A stretch of 64,000 bases of DNA. Source: Austropuccinia psidii. Taxonomy: Eukaryota > Basidiomycota > Pucciniomycetes > Pucciniales > Sphaerophragmiaceae. Under the pieces are notes generated by a model, which saw only the letters and a program-made list of their open reading frames with translations, searched no databases and was not told where the DNA came from. The position numbers and the translations under genes are program-made. Below are positions 9,087 to 21,808 of this stretch, one piece after another; positions within the stretch are counted from its first letter, which is position 1, and each line of letters starts with the position of its first letter. Where the stretch lies: contig JALGQZ010000004.1 in assembly GCA_023105745.1 (NCBI GenBank), forward strand, positions 66,084,612-66,148,611, written 5' to 3'.

Positions 9087-12000
9087 ATTCTGAGCCTGAA
9101 CTGATTTATGGTAATATTTCCAGAGCTGAACCACTTTCAGGTGGCAGCAATAGAAATATATCAATGCCAGTACAAAAACTGGTTCAGAGCAGCCAAGGAA
9201 GAGGAGTGGGAAATCTGCCCAAGCCTTTGGCAGGGGGCCATGAACTCCTACTTACACATCAAGAGCTTTCTGGGTCAGGAGAAGACCATAGAACTCTTAG
9301 GAGGATGGAGCCCCCTGTCTTGCAAAGACAAGGTCAAAAAGATAAAGAATTGGTTGAAGAACCAGAGTCTTTTATCCATAGACCAGAAGAAAGAGTTGGA
9401 AATGACCCCAACTTTGGAGACAAAGGCACCAGTGGCATCTACCAGCTCCAAACCAGCTCCAGAAGCATCCAAGGACAAGCCCAAAGGACCTCAAAAGAAA
9501 CAGAGAGGTCCCAAGAACCATCAAGGCAAGGGCAAAGCCAAAGCCAATTGGCACAGACCTTACCCACAAGGGTACAGGATCCCCAAATTGGAACCTTCAG
9601 CCGTGGACAGTGTCTTCAATATGGCCAGAACTCTTATGGAATTCACAGCCAAGGAGCAGGAAAGGATGAACAGGACTTTTCCACGCAAATAACTGATGTA
9701 AATAGAAGTATTAATGTAGAAATTGGCAAACTTGAGTCAAAGTTGAAGCAAATTACATTAGACATCAATGATTTGAAGAAAAGTGACAAGCAACATTCTG
9801 AATGGCATCAATTGACAACTGTCACCCTTGAGTCAATTAGAAATGCTTGTGAAAGAATTGAGAACCAATGTCAAAATAATGACACAGAGGATCCTTCCAT
9901 TCTTAAAGTAAATGATAGACTTAAAACTCTTGAAGACCATGTCTTACAAATAGTTAAGAACACCAATCAATTTGCTATACATTTAGCAAAAAGTGACAGT
10001 GAGAGGCAGAAATTGAAGAATGATATAATTGCAAGTGTGGAGCAAATTCATAAGAATCATGAACCACATATGCCAAGACATTCTACACCTTTGACTGAAG
10101 AAAAACTTTCTGTCAAAGAAAGTTTGACTCCATTCTTAGGAGAAAATGCCTACTCTGCAAGAGATATTCCAAAAATAGAAGAATGGCCAACATTCTCTGG
10201 TGAAGGAGAATACAACCATATTGAATTCATCAGGACTATTGATATGTTGCAAGAAGACTTTAATATACCTGATGAAATCATAGTGGGAAAACTACACTGT
10301 TTGTTTACCAGAACTGCAAAGAAATGGTATTACAAAATGAGGATTGATCATGGTAAACATGACTGGTCTTGGTGGAAATCTGAAGTGATTACCAAATGGG
10401 CCAATAATTCTTGGAGGTTTAAAATGGAGAATGCTTTTGAAAGTGCCATTTTTAACTCAGAAAAAGAGAAACCACTTACTTGGTTCTTCAAACAAAAAGA
10501 CAGATTATCTGCTTTACACCCAGATATGTCTGACACTAAGATTAATATGAAAATATTAAGAAAGTGTGGAGGAGAACTGGAACATGCTATCAAAAGCAGA
10601 TGTGTGGAGCCCTGTTCAACAGAGGACTACATTAATGCTATGGAAGATATCATTACCAGAACAAGAATTGGTAAAACTTGGGTTAGAAACCCAATAGAGT
10701 CCAAAATAGTCTCAAAGATTCCTAGAGAGGAAAGAAGACCAGAAAGACCTGTCTTGAAGTGTCATAAATGTGGAAGTACTTCACATTTAGCCAACACTTG
10801 CCCTAAGAAGACAAAGATCAATGAAGTTCAAATCATTGAAGAAATTCAGTGTACTGAAGAGAAAGAAGAGTCTGATCAAGATTCTGCAGTCTCTGAAGAT
10901 ACACCAGTGGAGGACTATCCCATTGAAAACATTTCAGCTTTCTTTGAGGTCACAGAAATCCATACCCACTTGCCACAGTACAGTGAGGATTGCTGCAACC
11001 TGATCAATATCCAAGATGCCAGAATGTGTAAAACAAAACCTGCTAGAGGAAAGGGTTATACTGCTGGAGCATCCTGTATCACATCAGTTCTGATGAGTGA
11101 TATTGAAGCCAAAGTAAATTTGGATACAGGGGCATTTTGCACTTGTGTTGGCAAAGATTATCTCCAAATTATACTTCCTGAATGGAAAAACCATCTATTA
11201 CCAATAGAAGGTGTACAATTCAGTAGTGCCAGTAACAATATGTACCCCTTGGGCATATTGGACACTAATATTGTATTCCCACATCCAGCAGGAAGTGTAA
11301 GAATGAAAACTGAAATTGTAGTAATGGATAATTGTACATCTCAGCACATCATTCTTGGAAATGATTACTTGAATATTTATGGTATTGATGTAAATAACCA
11401 TAAAGACAGATATTTCACAATTGGAGATAACAAAAGGCGAAAATTTGCTTTCTCCAATATGCCAAAACAGATATCTGTAGTATCTTCTGTCAAAGATACT
11501 TACAAAGATGAATTTGTGTCTAAACAACTTGTTGAGGCACAAATTAATCCATCATTGTCACCAAAGATGAGGAATGAACTTATTGATGTATTATATACAT
11601 ACAATAATGCATTTGCATCTGATAATGAACCATTAGGCGCTATAAGGGGACATGAAATTGATATTACTCTTAATATTGATAGACCATATCCCCCAGTACT
11701 TAGAAGACCAGCTTATCCAGCCAGTCCCAGAGCTAGAGAGGCCTTGGAAAAACATATCCAAGAGTTGATCCAACTTGGTGTGCTAAGGAAAGTAGGCCAT
11801 AATGAGGAAGTTGAAGTGACAACACCTGTTATTATTGCATGGCATAATGATAAGTCAAGAATGGTTGGAGATTTTAGAGCTTTGAATACCTACACAGTTC
11901 CAGATAGGTATCCAATCCCTAGAATTCAAGAAACCTTGACTCAATTGTCTAAAGCCAGGTATATAACATCAATGGATGCATTAAAAGGCTTCCATCAAAA

Positions 12001-12790
12001 TGTTTTGACGCCTAAAGCTAGGAAATTACTTAGAATTATCACTCACTGTGGTATTTATGAGTATCTTAGAATGCCATTTGGCATTAAAAATGCTCCATCT
12101 CATTATCAAAGAATGATGAATACCATCTTCCCCACAGAATTGTCTGAAGGATGGCTTATCATTTATATTGATGATATTATTATATGTTCTGACTCATGGT
12201 CTTTGCACCTTGAAAGACTTGCAAGAGTACTTCATAAAGTTGCAGAAGTGAACATGAAAATTTCACTTCAGAAATGCAATTTTGGTTTTGAAGAACTCAA
12301 AGCATTAGGACATGTTGTTTCTGGTTTGAGCTTGGGTATTGACAAGAATAAAGTAGCAGCAGTGTTACTTAAGCCAATACCCCAGAATAAAAAAGAAATG
12401 ATGTCTTTTCTTGGATTTGCTAGTTACTATAGGCAACACTTGAAAGATTTTGCAATTCTAGCCAAGTCACTCTATAGAATCTGTGATCAACAGACTGTAT
12501 TTGAGATGACACAGGAAAGAATTAAAGCTTATGAGAAGATAAAGAAAGCCCTTACAGAAGCACCTTTACTCCTCATGCCTGACTGGAATATTCCTTTTAA
12601 ATTGTACATTGATGCATGTGGAGATGGATTAGGGGCAGCCCTACATCAAGTCCAAATTATTGATGACAAACCTACAGAAGGACCAGTTTGTTATATCTCA
12701 AGACAAATCAAACCAACAGAAGCCAGATATGGTGCAAGCCAAATGGAGTGCTTATGTTTGGTATGGGCACTTGAGAAATTGCACTATTAG
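8915..12790 (+). CDS. A2 Gag-Pol part 1: Gag, protease, RT, start of RNase H
   Basis: Same domains as A1: zinc knuckle near 10760, protease L-D-T-G-A near 11120, RT Y-I-D-D near 12164. Differences from A1 that I saw are Tyr to Asp in P-N-F-G-[Y/D]-K and Ser to Arg in E-S-I-[S/R]-N-A. The same in-frame TAG ends it at 12788-12790. The start is uncertain for the reasons given for A1: ATG 8915 is in the predicted intron, and ATG 9164 is the alternative. Confidence 0.9.
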   Translation: MVHTRNGSNYSVQPDGCGKGRGKTKYRSAKYSTRKTHLEDARVAPHSPRSVPTDFDVNSEPELIYGNISRAEPLSGGSNRNISMPVQKLVQSSQGRGVGNLPKPLAGGHELLLTHQELSGSGEDHRTLRRMEPPVLQRQGQKDKELVEEPESFIHRPEERVGNDPNFGDKGTSGIYQLQTSSRSIQGQAQRTSKETERSQEPSRQGQSQSQLAQTLPTRVQDPQIGTFSRGQCLQYGQNSYGIHSQGAGKDEQDFSTQITDVNRSINVEIGKLESKLKQITLDINDLKKSDKQHSEWHQLTTVTLESIRNACERIENQCQNNDTEDPSILKVNDRLKTLEDHVLQIVKNTNQFAIHLAKSDSERQKLKNDIIASVEQIHKNHEPHMPRHSTPLTEEKLSVKESLTPFLGENAYSARDIPKIEEWPTFSGEGEYNHIEFIRTIDMLQEDFNIPDEIIVGKLHCLFTRTAKKWYYKMRIDHGKHDWSWWKSEVITKWANNSWRFKMENAFESAIFNSEKEKPLTWFFKQKDRLSALHPDMSDTKINMKILRKCGGELEHAIKSRCVEPCSTEDYINAMEDIITRTRIGKTWVRNPIESKIVSKIPREERRPERPVLKCHKCGSTSHLANTCPKKTKINEVQIIEEIQCTEEKEESDQDSAVSEDTPVEDYPIENISAFFEVTEIHTHLPQYSEDCCNLINIQDARMCKTKPARGKGYTAGASCITSVLMSDIEAKVNLDTGAFCTCVGKDYLQIILPEWKNHLLPIEGVQFSSASNNMYPLGILDTNIVFPHPAGSVRMKTEIVVMDNCTSQHIILGNDYLNIYGIDVNNHKDRYFTIGDNKRRKFAFSNMPKQISVVSSVKDTYKDEFVSKQLVEAQINPSLSPKMRNELIDVLYTYNNAFASDNEPLGAIRGHEIDITLNIDRPYPPVLRRPAYPASPRAREALEKHIQELIQLGVLRKVGHNEEVEVTTPVIIAWHNDKSRMVGDFRALNTYTVPDRYPIPRIQETLTQLSKARYITSMDALKGFHQNVLTPKARKLLRIITHCGIYEYLRMPFGIKNAPSHYQRMMNTIFPTELSEGWLIIYIDDIIICSDSWSLHLERLARVLHKVAEVNMKISLQKCNFGFEELKALGHVVSGLSLGIDKNKVAAVLLKPIPQNKKEMMSFLGFASYYRQHLKDFAILAKSLYRICDQQTVFEMTQERIKAYEKIKKALTEAPLLLMPDWNIPFKLYIDACGDGLGAALHQVQIIDDKPTEGPVCYISRQIKPTEARYGASQMECLCLVWALEKLHY
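9108..9692 (+). CDS. A2 overlapping ORF (194 codons)
   Basis: Matches the 661-1245 frame of A1 with two amino-acid changes: Arg to Lys in the stretch D-Q-K-[R/K]-E-L-E-M and Asp to Glu in T-L-[D/E]-T-K. Both are conservative. The second comes from the same base that changes Tyr to Asp in the other frame, a radical change there. This weakly suggests that the overlapping frame is the more constrained of the two at that place. Confidence 0.65.
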   Translation: MVIFPELNHFQVAAIEIYQCQYKNWFRAAKEEEWEICPSLWQGAMNSYLHIKSFLGQEKTIELLGGWSPLSCKDKVKKIKNWLKNQSLLSIDQKKELEMTPTLETKAPVASTSSKPAPEASKDKPKGPQKKQRGPKNHQGKGKAKANWHRPYPQGYRIPKLEPSAVDSVFNMARTLMEFTAKEQERMNRTFPRK

Positions 12791-14617
12791 CTTGATGGCA
12801 GTGTTTTTGAACTGATAACTGACTGTAATGCTGTAAAATCACTTCTTAACATGAAAACTCCCAACAGACATATGTTGAGATGGCAAATAGCCATTCAAGA
12901 ATATATAGGAAACATGACTATAGTTCATAAAGCAGGAAACATTCACAAAAATGCTGATGGACTTAGTAGATGGGCTTTAGCCAACACTCCTGATAACCCA
13001 GCTTATGTACCTTTGGAAGCTGAACCACAGATTCCAATTGAAGGAATTAACATAACTGATATTGGGACTGAATTCTTTGAAGAGGTCAGAGAGTCTTATA
13101 AACAAGACAAGAATTGCCATATCTTGACTTCTTTATTGGATAAAGACTGCAAAGACACATCTTTGGTTAATACACTAGATGAAGTTTGGAAAAATTCCTA
13201 TTCTGAAGGAAGATTTCACTTGTTTGATGGGATTATTTACCATAGAACAAAACATTCTTGTGTGATGACACTGTGTAGTAGATTGCTTATCAATACCATT
13301 CTTCATGAATGCCATGATAGCATTTACTCTGGACACCTATCAGAAGACAGAACACTTGAAAAAGTAAAGAACTGTGCATGGTGGCCATCTTGGAGAAAAG
13401 AAACCATTGAGTATTGCCATACCTGTGATAGATGCCAGAAAGCAAACAGGAGTACAGGCAAGAAATTTGGATTAATGATCCATATTCAAGAACCAAAATC
13501 CCCTTGGGAAGTTGTTCACATGGATTGGGTCACAGCACTTCCTCCAAGTGGTGACAGAAGTTATAATGCTTTTCTAGTCATTGTAGATAGATATAGCAAA
13601 ACTCCCATATTCTTACCATGTCATAAAGATGACACTGCTATGGATACAGCTATTCTTTTATGGAGTAGAGTTATTTCTCATACAGGATTATTTAAGAATA
13701 CCATAAGTGACAGAGATCCCAAGTTCACATCTGCACTTTGGACCAATCTTCATAGATTGTTTGGGACTAAGTTATCATTCTCTACAGCATATCACCCTCA
13801 AACAGATGGGCTAGCAGAGAGGATGATTCAAACTTTAGAGGACATGATCAGGAGATTCTGTGCTTATGGATTAGAATTCAAAGACTCAGATGGCTTTACC
13901 CATGACTGGTGCACTCTGATACCTGCATTAGAATTGGCATACAAGACATCAGTCCATTCTTCCACAGGACAAACTCCTGCTATGTTAGAAAAGGGATGGA
14001 ATCCAAGACTCCCAGCAGACACACTGAGGAAAGACTTGATTGACATTCATCCTACAGCTTCCAGCTTCAAATTAATGCTTGATAAAGTGAAACACCATGC
14101 AAAACAAAGTATGGATGATGCTTTTGATTATGCAAAACAGAAGTGGGACAAGAGTCATAAAGTACCAGACTTCAAAGTAGGGGACTTAGTTCTAGTTTCA
14201 ACCTTGAATTTTAATAATATCAAAGGCCCAAAGAAACTTAAAGATTCTTATGTAGGACCTTTTGTTATTGTTGCTTTACATGGAACCAATACAGTTCAAG
14301 TGGAATTGAGTGGTCAATTAGAAAATAAACACCCCACATTTCCAGTCAGCTTGATAAAACCTTATCAACCAGCTGATAAAGAATTGTTTCCTTTAAGAAA
14401 CCCAACTCCTTTAACTGTACCACCTGTGGAACAGAATGAAGACAAAAAGATAAAGAAAGTCATTAAAGAAAGGAGACTTAGGGGTAAAAATCAAAGAGAA
14501 TATCTTGTCAGATATAGAAATCCAGTACATGAAGATGAATGGATGGCAGAATCAGAAATACCTGACTCAGATAAACTCTTAAGAAGATTCAGACATGAAA
14601 GAAGGCCACAAGCCTGA
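12791..14617 (+). CDS. A2 Pol part 2: RNase H end, integrase, chromodomain
   Basis: In phase with part 1 across the TAG; first ATG 12851. Integrase HHCC, D-D-E core, GPY/F-like module and chromodomain are all visible and intact. It differs from A1 by Cys to Phe in Y-N-A-[C/F]-L-V-I and Cys to Ser in V-H-[C/S]-S-T-G-Q, plus a few silent changes. Related elements D and E have Cys and Ser at these two places respectively, so each A copy carries one probable private change. Confidence 0.9.
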   Translation, partial: LDGSVFELITDCNAVKSLLNMKTPNRHMLRWQIAIQEYIGNMTIVHKAGNIHKNADGLSRWALANTPDNPAYVPLEAEPQIPIEGINITDIGTEFFEEVRESYKQDKNCHILTSLLDKDCKDTSLVNTLDEVWKNSYSEGRFHLFDGIIYHRTKHSCVMTLCSRLLINTILHECHDSIYSGHLSEDRTLEKVKNCAWWPSWRKETIEYCHTCDRCQKANRSTGKKFGLMIHIQEPKSPWEVVHMDWVTALPPSGDRSYNAFLVIVDRYSKTPIFLPCHKDDTAMDTAILLWSRVISHTGLFKNTISDRDPKFTSALWTNLHRLFGTKLSFSTAYHPQTDGLAERMIQTLEDMIRRFCAYGLEFKDSDGFTHDWCTLIPALELAYKTSVHSSTGQTPAMLEKGWNPRLPADTLRKDLIDIHPTASSFKLMLDKVKHHAKQSMDDAFDYAKQKWDKSHKVPDFKVGDLVLVSTLNFNNIKGPKKLKDSYVGPFVIVALHGTNTVQVELSGQLENKHPTFPVSLIKPYQPADKELFPLRNPTPLTVPPVEQNEDKKIKKVIKERRLRGKNQREYLVRYRNPVHEDEWMAESEIPDSDKLLRRFRHERRPQA

Positions 14618-14757
14618 ATATGTCTATAAATGTGCTTTAAATTACTTGATCTGAGTAATGTGAAGAGGTTGGACAGTGGACATTAACCCCCTTTGGGGCC
14701 TTATTCTTTTATCACTAATAAAATTGTAGTACAATTTTATTTTTTGGTGGGAGGGAA

Positions 14758-16681
14758 TGTGAGCCTTGAGGTATATTTTACATACCCAAATAGGCCACAA
14801 TTATCTTGAAAAGAAATTTTGAATTATGCAAAACTCATAAGTCATGCATATATCCAAAATTCATCATTTTCAATTTCAGAAAAGATGAATAACTTTTTAT
14901 TGAGTACGTAAATCCATGGATTTAAGACCAGATTTGGATTCTACACAAAAATTCACCTAGGGTAGCTCCATAGAGTGAATAAGCTCAATTTAAGTATTTG
15001 AGGTGGTAAAATGGAAAATACTTCAATACCACATCATCAATACCACATAAAAGATCCGTGAAAATTTTTATTTTTCTTGATTTTTAGCCAAAATAATGGG
15101 AAAGTGAGAAATCCCATGTTACATATACACTAAGAATAGTGTTATGCATGTTTTGAGCACTTAATATCATGGTATTCTTACATGGACTTTTGGTACACCC
15201 ATAGTGGATATCTCACTTTAAGCTTAAATTACTATTTTGACGTAAAAAATAAGCAAGGGGGACAAAGGACATCAAAGAGAGCCAGGGTACCCAACTTCTG
15301 AGGCCTCAGAGGCGTGGATAGCTCCAAAGCATGGATCCATGGCTCATCTTGGCCCAATTGGTAAACTAAAACTCTTTGGGAACTTGGTTACCAAGTTACA
15401 CCCACTGTAATCATAAGAAAAATGGCAAATAACCTGCTATTTTGACATGCCAAGGAGGTAATGAGCTACTTAGACTCCTGTAACCACGTCAATTCTTGAT
15501 GACTTTCCATGACTAGACCCTAAAAGAGTAATTAAAACCCTTTTGGGATCCATATTCATTGATTTACCTCATAGCAACCAGCAAAATACTGCTATTTGCA
15601 ATTCTACGTAGAAATGAGGTAAAAACTTCAAAAATTCATTAAGAATACAATTCTTAATGAATCTTCCTGAAATCTTCAGGACCAATGAAGAACTGTATTA
15701 TCTATGGTACAACCAAAAAGAATTATGGTTTTACTAGTAAAATTAAAAGTTTTACTTACAGTCCATTTTTGACCATTCTACGTGAAACACTGAATCTTCA
15801 AAAATTCACAGTAATTACAACCTGTGATGAAATTGGCAATAACATTGATAACTTTGAGAAATCAATGATTATTTTAGAATAAAAGAAGATTTACAGATGT
15901 TACTCCTTTTATTCTTAACCATATTGGGGTTGGTAGTCACGTAAAAGCATCAATTAAGTAATTATGATAATCTTACGTGACAACAGATGATGCAATCAAT
16001 AATCCAAAAAGGTTTATTGTTTTCTCACTCACTGGTTTTTCAGTTTGCTCCATGGCACGCCTCTGTGAGCTGTTGTTGACTTAAAAGAAGCCTCTTCTTG
16101 CTGTTTTTTCCAATCATCATCATCTTATCAATTTATTAAATCATTATTACCAACAAGTAAGTATTAGTTACAGCTATTCTTAAGTGTTTTAAATCTTTCA
16201 GAATCAACCAGAAAGACGTGAAATCATAGAATCCAACTATATATTGTTGTAATATTGTTATAAATCCTTTTGATCCCTTAAATCCACAATTCCACGTCAA
16301 ATTTCTCTACTTTTATCTATAAATAAGTTCTTTGGAGTATTAGTGAGTCATTTATCTTTAATTCTTAAAGTTTTTCTCTAGTAATAGTTTTCTTCAAGAA
16401 TTATCTTTATAATTATTCTTGTAAAAGATAATTATATATTAAAATAATTTTATTATTTTAATAAAAGAAGTTTTTATTATTAAATTCTTCTTGTAATTGA
16501 TTCTTGTAGACAATTACTGCTCACTGTTATAATCACTAGTAGTGTATAACACGTGAAAGAAATAATTTTATAATTATTTAATTGTGGTTATAATAATTTT
16601 TATTATTATATTTCATAAGAACAGACATAGTACTGTTGATTAATAGTAATATTATCATCAGTTTCATAGTCACATCTTACA
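14758..16681 (+). repeat. Right LTR of the A tandem (1924 bp)
   Basis: TGTGAGCC...CTTACA, essentially identical to 6311-8234. Ends where element D's LTR sequence resumes. Confidence 0.95.
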
Positions 16682-17970
16682 AATTCATTGTTTTTATTGC
16701 ATCTGAGGGGAAATGGAGTAGAAAGAGCTCTATTTATATTAAACTCTTCCCTCCTAGAGTCCAAAAGTCTTCTAGTAGACGTTCAATGATTGTATCCACT
16801 GCAATTGATCAGCATTTCAAAGTTCAGTGATGATTACATCATCATTAAACAATCTTATCTCATTATTATGCCATTATTTAGAGTTATCACTATAACTATA
16901 AGTTTGATGACATCATAGGCTTGTAAGAAGCCTAAATTTTGTGTATTGTATTATTATTCATCTTCATCTAATAGTATTCACCAGGTCTTTCACTTATATA
17001 ACTCTTAAACTTAAAATAAGATTACAGTTAGTGATCATAAATGATCAATTGTATGCTTAAGCTTTGATCATTAATAGCTTTTAGGTTATAGAGGATAAAT
17101 AAAATAAGAGAGTGTTTTCTTATAGCTTCAAATTTCATAATTAAAATTTCAAGAGAATTGCATTACATCATCAAAACCCTATTTTTGATTATTTTTCTTG
17201 TAACTCATCTTTCCTGTCAAAATTTCCTATTTTAAACTTCAAGCCATGATTTCAAGGGGTTGTACCTTGAATATAATGATACAAAGTACCTCATTCTTCC
17301 TGTGTGAACTAGTAGGAACTGGATATACACTTTATTTTAGGTTGGGACTACTTTTACAGCAAAGTGGTCAACAGTTATAGCAATTTTATTCAATAAACCC
17401 TTACAAGTTATAACAATGTTTGTAACTTGTGAAATAAAGTTTCTATCTGTATTCCTGAATTACTTAAGTGGTAACTTTCTTTTCTGTTTACATCTCTATC
17501 ATGTTTATTTTAAGATATTTGAGATGAAAGCCATGAATAGATGCATTGATCATAAAAGTTCATATATTCAGGTTATTGCCTTAAATATTCATTTTAAAAA
17601 TATGACATAAAGGTGTTATATGTGTATGAGTTCATGGAAAATCCAATGGGACAACTTATTTTACATTTTGGTTCATCTTTTCCTGAGATAAATAGTTATT
17701 TATATCTTTTTTATGGTGTTCTAACTTAATATTCAACAATTATTGACTTTACAGAGATGCCATAAAAAAGATATATGTGTATTTTATCATGAGGAATCTA
17801 ATGGTGTAATTTATTCCACATTTTTACGCATTGGAGCTTAAGCTAATTAAGAATTTATGCCTCTTTATGGCATTTTCACTTACTGTAATATAATTATTTT
17901 AAAAGAATAATGATTGTAAAGTTTTTGTTGTGACTTTTTTGGATATGTGGTCATCTCTCAAAGGCTCACA
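16682..17970 (-). repeat. 3' LTR of element D, truncated by the A array (1289 of about 1987 bp)
   Basis: On the - strand it starts TGTGAGCCTTTGAGAGATG at 17970 and follows the 5' LTR (24547-26533) until the A insertion at 16681/16682. The missing part matches about 24547-25240 and must lie left of the window. It holds a TATAAATAGAG box (- strand, near 16735). Confidence 0.88.
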
Positions 17971-17989
17971 TTCTCTACCACCAAAAAAA
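17971..17989 (-). promoter_or_regulatory. Polypurine tract of element D
   Basis: On the - strand, T-rich bases then GGTGGTAGAGAA end directly at the LTR start. Same place and similar sequence as the A element tract, with two transversion-like losses of purine. Confidence 0.7.
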
Positions 17990-18096
17990 TATTTTATCAA
18001 AATCTGATATAGTTAATTAGGGTATCATCCACTGTCCTACCTCTTCATTAGACTTTCTTAGTCTTGAAGCTCAATAATGCTTAACTTTTCTATTCT

Positions 18097-19420
18097 CTAG
18101 GGCTTCTTTCAGTTCTCAACCTTCTTTGTAGTTTATCAGCATTGATTCTATCTTTCTCAAGTAGCCATTCATCTTCTTGAGTTGGTTCTCTATACCTCAC
18201 AAGGTATTCTCTTTCTTTTTTTGTTTCTAGTTCTCCTTTCTTCAAGGAATTTTACAATTTTCTTTGCTTCTCCTTCTTCTAGAGGGGGAATTTCAAGTGT
18301 TGGTTTATTTCTTAGGGGAAATAATTCTTTTTCACTTGAGCTGTGAGGTCTTATCAGGCCTACAGGGATGTTTGGGTGTATTAATTAGTTCACCTGTGAG
18401 TTCTAGTTGTACAGCATTAGGTCCATGTAGTGCTTTCATCATGAATGGTCCTGCAAAGGAATCTTTCAATTTCTTTGGTCCTTTGATATTATTAAAATTC
18501 AGAGTTGATACTAATTCCAAGTCTCCTACTATAAAGTTAGGTGGTTTATGACTTTTATCCCATCTTTCTTTTGCATAATTAAAAGAATATTTCATAAATT
18601 CTTTTGCATGATGTTTTGAGTTGTCAAACATCATTTTGAAACTGCTTGCTGTTGGATGTATATCTACCAAGTCCTTTTTAATAGTGTCATATGGAAGTCT
18701 TCCATTCCATCCATTTTCCAACATTTCTGGTGTCTTACCAGTTGAAGAATGGATTGATGTTTTATATGCCAGCTCAAGAGCTGGTATCATGGTACACCAA
18801 TCATGGGTAAAGCCATCAGAGTATTTGAATTATAGGCCATAAGCACAGAATATTCTGATCATATCTTCTAAGTTTTGTATCATTCTTTCTGCCATACCAT
18901 CAGTTTGAGAGTGTAGACTGTGGAGAATGATAACTTTGTTACAAACAAGCTATGGAGGTTTGTCCATAATGCTGAGGTGAATTTTGGGTCTCTGTCACTT
19001 ATGATATTTTGTAATAGTCCTTTATGGCTAATAAATTTATTCCATATCATTATGGCTGTGTCTATAGCTGTGTCATCTTTTTGACATGGTAAGAACATGG
19101 GAGTTTTTCTGTACCTGTAAGCTCTTACTAGGCATGAATTATAACTTTTGTCTCCTCCTGGAGGTAAAGCTGTCACCCAGTCCATTTGAAATATTTCCCA
19201 TGGGGAATTTGGCTCTTGAATTTGGATCATCATTCCAAATTTCTTTCCTTTGGCTCTGCTTTCTTTTTGACATCTGTCACAGGTTTGGAAGTATTCTGCA
19301 AAATCCTTTCTCCAATTTGGTCACCAAGAGCAGTTTCTCACCCTCTCTAGTGTTCTGTCTTCTGAGAGATTCCCATATGCACCACTATCATGACATTCAT
19401 GTAGTATAGTGCTTATCAGA
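18097..19420 (-). pseudogene. Element D integrase and chromodomain remnant
   Basis: Fragments read on the - strand. The zinc-binding part ends F-Q-T-C-D-R-C-Q-K near 19250 but has TGA inside W-*-P-N-W. A core fragment (19233-18880) reads M-D-W-V-T-A-L-P-P and S-D-R-D-P-K-F. A C-terminal fragment (18790-18332) has the [12 protein letters not shown] and A-G-P-F motifs. A chromodomain tail (E-Y-L-V-R-Y-R-E, D-E-W) ends in TAG at 18097-18099. The D-G-L-A-E-R stretch is disrupted by a frameshift after S-F-S-T-V-Y. Closest to the A elements, but clearly another family. Confidence 0.88.
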
Positions 19421-19779
19421 TCTCTATCTGTTAAGGAAATAACAGATGTATGTTTAGTCCTATGATAGAGGATTCCATCAAGGAGGTGGATTCTTCCTTC
19501 ATCATATGCTTTTTTCCAAGCTTCATCTAATTTGGATGAACTGATGGGTCTTTACAGTCTTTAATTAGAAGTTGGCATAGGATATGACAGTCCTTCTCCA
19601 TCCTATAGCTTTATTCAACTTGGTTAAAGAATTCTGTGCCAATATCTGTGACACATATGCCTTCTATATGAAGTTCTTCCTGTGGTACCCATTCTGGGTT
19701 TTCAGATGTATTTTTAAAGCCCATCTGCATTTTTATGAATATTTCCAGATTTTTAAACTATAGTCATATTTCCTCTATA

Positions 19780-20990
19780 TTCTTGGATAGCAATTTGCCA
19801 TCTCAGAATGTGTCTCTTTGGTGTCTTCATGTTTAATAAAGATTTGACAGAATTGCAGTCTATTATCACATCAAACACTGTTCCATCCAAATAACAGTGA
19901 AATTTTTCTAAAGCTCACACTAAGCAAAGACATTCCATTTGGCTTGCTCCATATCTTGCCTCTGTTGCCTTAATTTGTCTTGAAATGAAGCAAATTGGTC
20001 CTTCAACAAATTTATCATTTATTATTTGTGTCTAGTGTAGTGCAGCACCTAGTCCTACTCCACAAGCATCAATATACAGCTTTAAAGATAGTTTTAATTC
20101 TGTAATTAGAAGAAATGGGGCATTTGTGAGGGCGTTTTTCAATTCCTCATATGCTTTAAACCTCCCTTCAGTCATTTCATAGACCTTCTGTTGGTCATAG
20201 AGCTTTTAGAAGCATTTAGCAATTCTTGAAAAGTCTCTTATATGCTTTCTGTAATAACCAGCAAATCCTGGAAATGATTGCATTTCTTTTTTGGTTTGGG
20301 GCATTGGCTCCAGTAGTACGGCTGCTACTTTGTTTTTATCTATGCCCAAACTTAGTCCAAATACAACATGTCCTAGTGCCTTCAGTTCACTGTATGCAAA
20401 ATGAAATTTTTCAAGGAAATTTTGATATTACTTGTAATATTTTTGCAAGACTCTTTCTAGTCTTGTTAAGTGACTGTTCAAGGTTTCTGAACAAATCATG
20501 ATATCATCAATATAGATAGTTAGCCATAATTCTGATAATTCTTCAGGAAACATTTTATTCATCATTCTATGATAATGGGAAGGTTAATTTTTTATACCAA
20601 ATGACATTCTTAAGTATTCATAAATTCCACAGTGAGCTATTATCCTTAGTAGTTTTTTGTAATTTTCTGGTAAGACATTCTTGTGAAAACCCTTTAGAGC
20701 ATCCATGGCTTTACTGAACTTAGCCTGTGACAATTGTGTTAACATCTCATGGATTCTGGGTATTGGATATCTTTCAGGTATAGTATAGGTATTTAGAGCT
20801 CTAAGGTCCGCTACCATCCTTGATTTTCCATTATGGAAAGCTATAATGACAGGTTTAGTGACCTATACTTGTTGATTATGTCCTGCTTTCCTTAACACTC
20901 AAAGGTCCATTAATTCTTTAATGTGAGCCTCTAAGGCTTCTATAGCCCTTGGGCTAGCTGGGTAAACTGGTCTTCTTAATAAGGGGGATA
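19780..20990 (-). pseudogene. Element D reverse transcriptase and RNase H remnant
   Basis: RT fingers and palm are readable at 20817-20584 (D-L-R-A-L-N-T-Y-T, then M-D-A-L-K-G-F-H). The segment with the Y-I-D-D equivalent (around 20510) is frameshifted and stop-ridden, as is the RNase H region (Y-I-D-A-C-G near 20080 and the M-L-R-W-Q-I-A-like stretch near 19805). Not functional. Confidence 0.85.
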
Positions 20991-21620
20991 AGGGTTTTCC
21001 ACATTAATAATAATGTCTACTTCATGCCAAATGATTGCACGTAGTGGTTCCCTGTCAGTTGCAAAGGCATTTTTGTATTTGAACAGAAGATCAATCAGGT
21101 TTCCTTTCATTTTTTCTGTAAATTCTTGATTAAATTCTGCCTCATTAAGTTGTTCATTCATGAAGGATTGCTTCTCTGGGCTTTTGTCTTCATTTTTTCA
21201 TAACTGTAGTTTGTTTTTTGTTATTTAAAAAACCCAATTTCTGCCTCTTATATTCTACTATGGTAAGATATCTGTCTTTTTGATTGGTGATATCTATGCC
21301 ATAAATTGACATGCAATCATTTCCCAGTATGAAATGGTTACTAGTACGGTTTTTCATTACTGAAAACTCTGATTTCATTCTTATACATTGGGAAGGGTGA
21401 GGAAAAATTGATGTTGAATCAATTATTCCAAGGGGTTTCATGATTTCACTTGCACTACTAAATGTAACCCCTTGTATGGGTATAGGTTTTTCTTCCCAAT
21501 CTGGTATAATTGTTTTTAAGTAATTCTTACCAACACAGGTACAGTATGCTCTTGTATCTAAATTTGGTTTTTTCTCTTGGTTTCAAACTATGAAAATACT
21601 TATACTTGATTTTCCAGCTG
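20976..21620 (-). pseudogene. Element D aspartic protease and linker remnant
   Basis: On the - strand, around 21560-21430, a diverged protease start is followed by S-S-A-S-E-I-M-K-P-L-G-I-I-D. Then comes an open piece (21441-21190) with F-I-L-G-N-D-C-M-S-I-Y-G-I-D, and a piece (21161-20976) with A-F-A-T-D-R-E-P-L ahead of RT. The order matches the A element (protease, Ile-Leu-Gly-Asn-Asp box, RT). Stops and frameshifts separate the pieces. Confidence 0.8.
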
Positions 21621-21808
21621 TATATCCCATTCCTTTTTCTGGTTTGGTTGTATACAGCTTGACATCTTGTATGTTTGTGAGGCTTGTATCAGATGTTCCA
21701 ACTTGTGGCAGGTTTAAATTTACATCTAGTACTTCATATGTTAAATCAATATTATTAATCTGTGCATTAATTATATTAATTTAATCACTTTCAGAAGTTT
21801 CTGACTCT

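Larger units (their letters stand above)
8235..16681 (+). mobile_element. Ty3/Gypsy chromodomain retrotransposon A2, complete with the shared LTR 6311-8234
   Basis: Internal region 8235-14757 plus 3' LTR 14758-16681. The full element including the shared 5' LTR is 6311-16681. Gene order and motifs are those of A1. At 16682 the sequence passes straight into the middle of the LTR of element D, so the A array inserted there. The matching TSD would be AATTC (16682-16686) on the left side of the array, outside the window. Confidence 0.95.
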
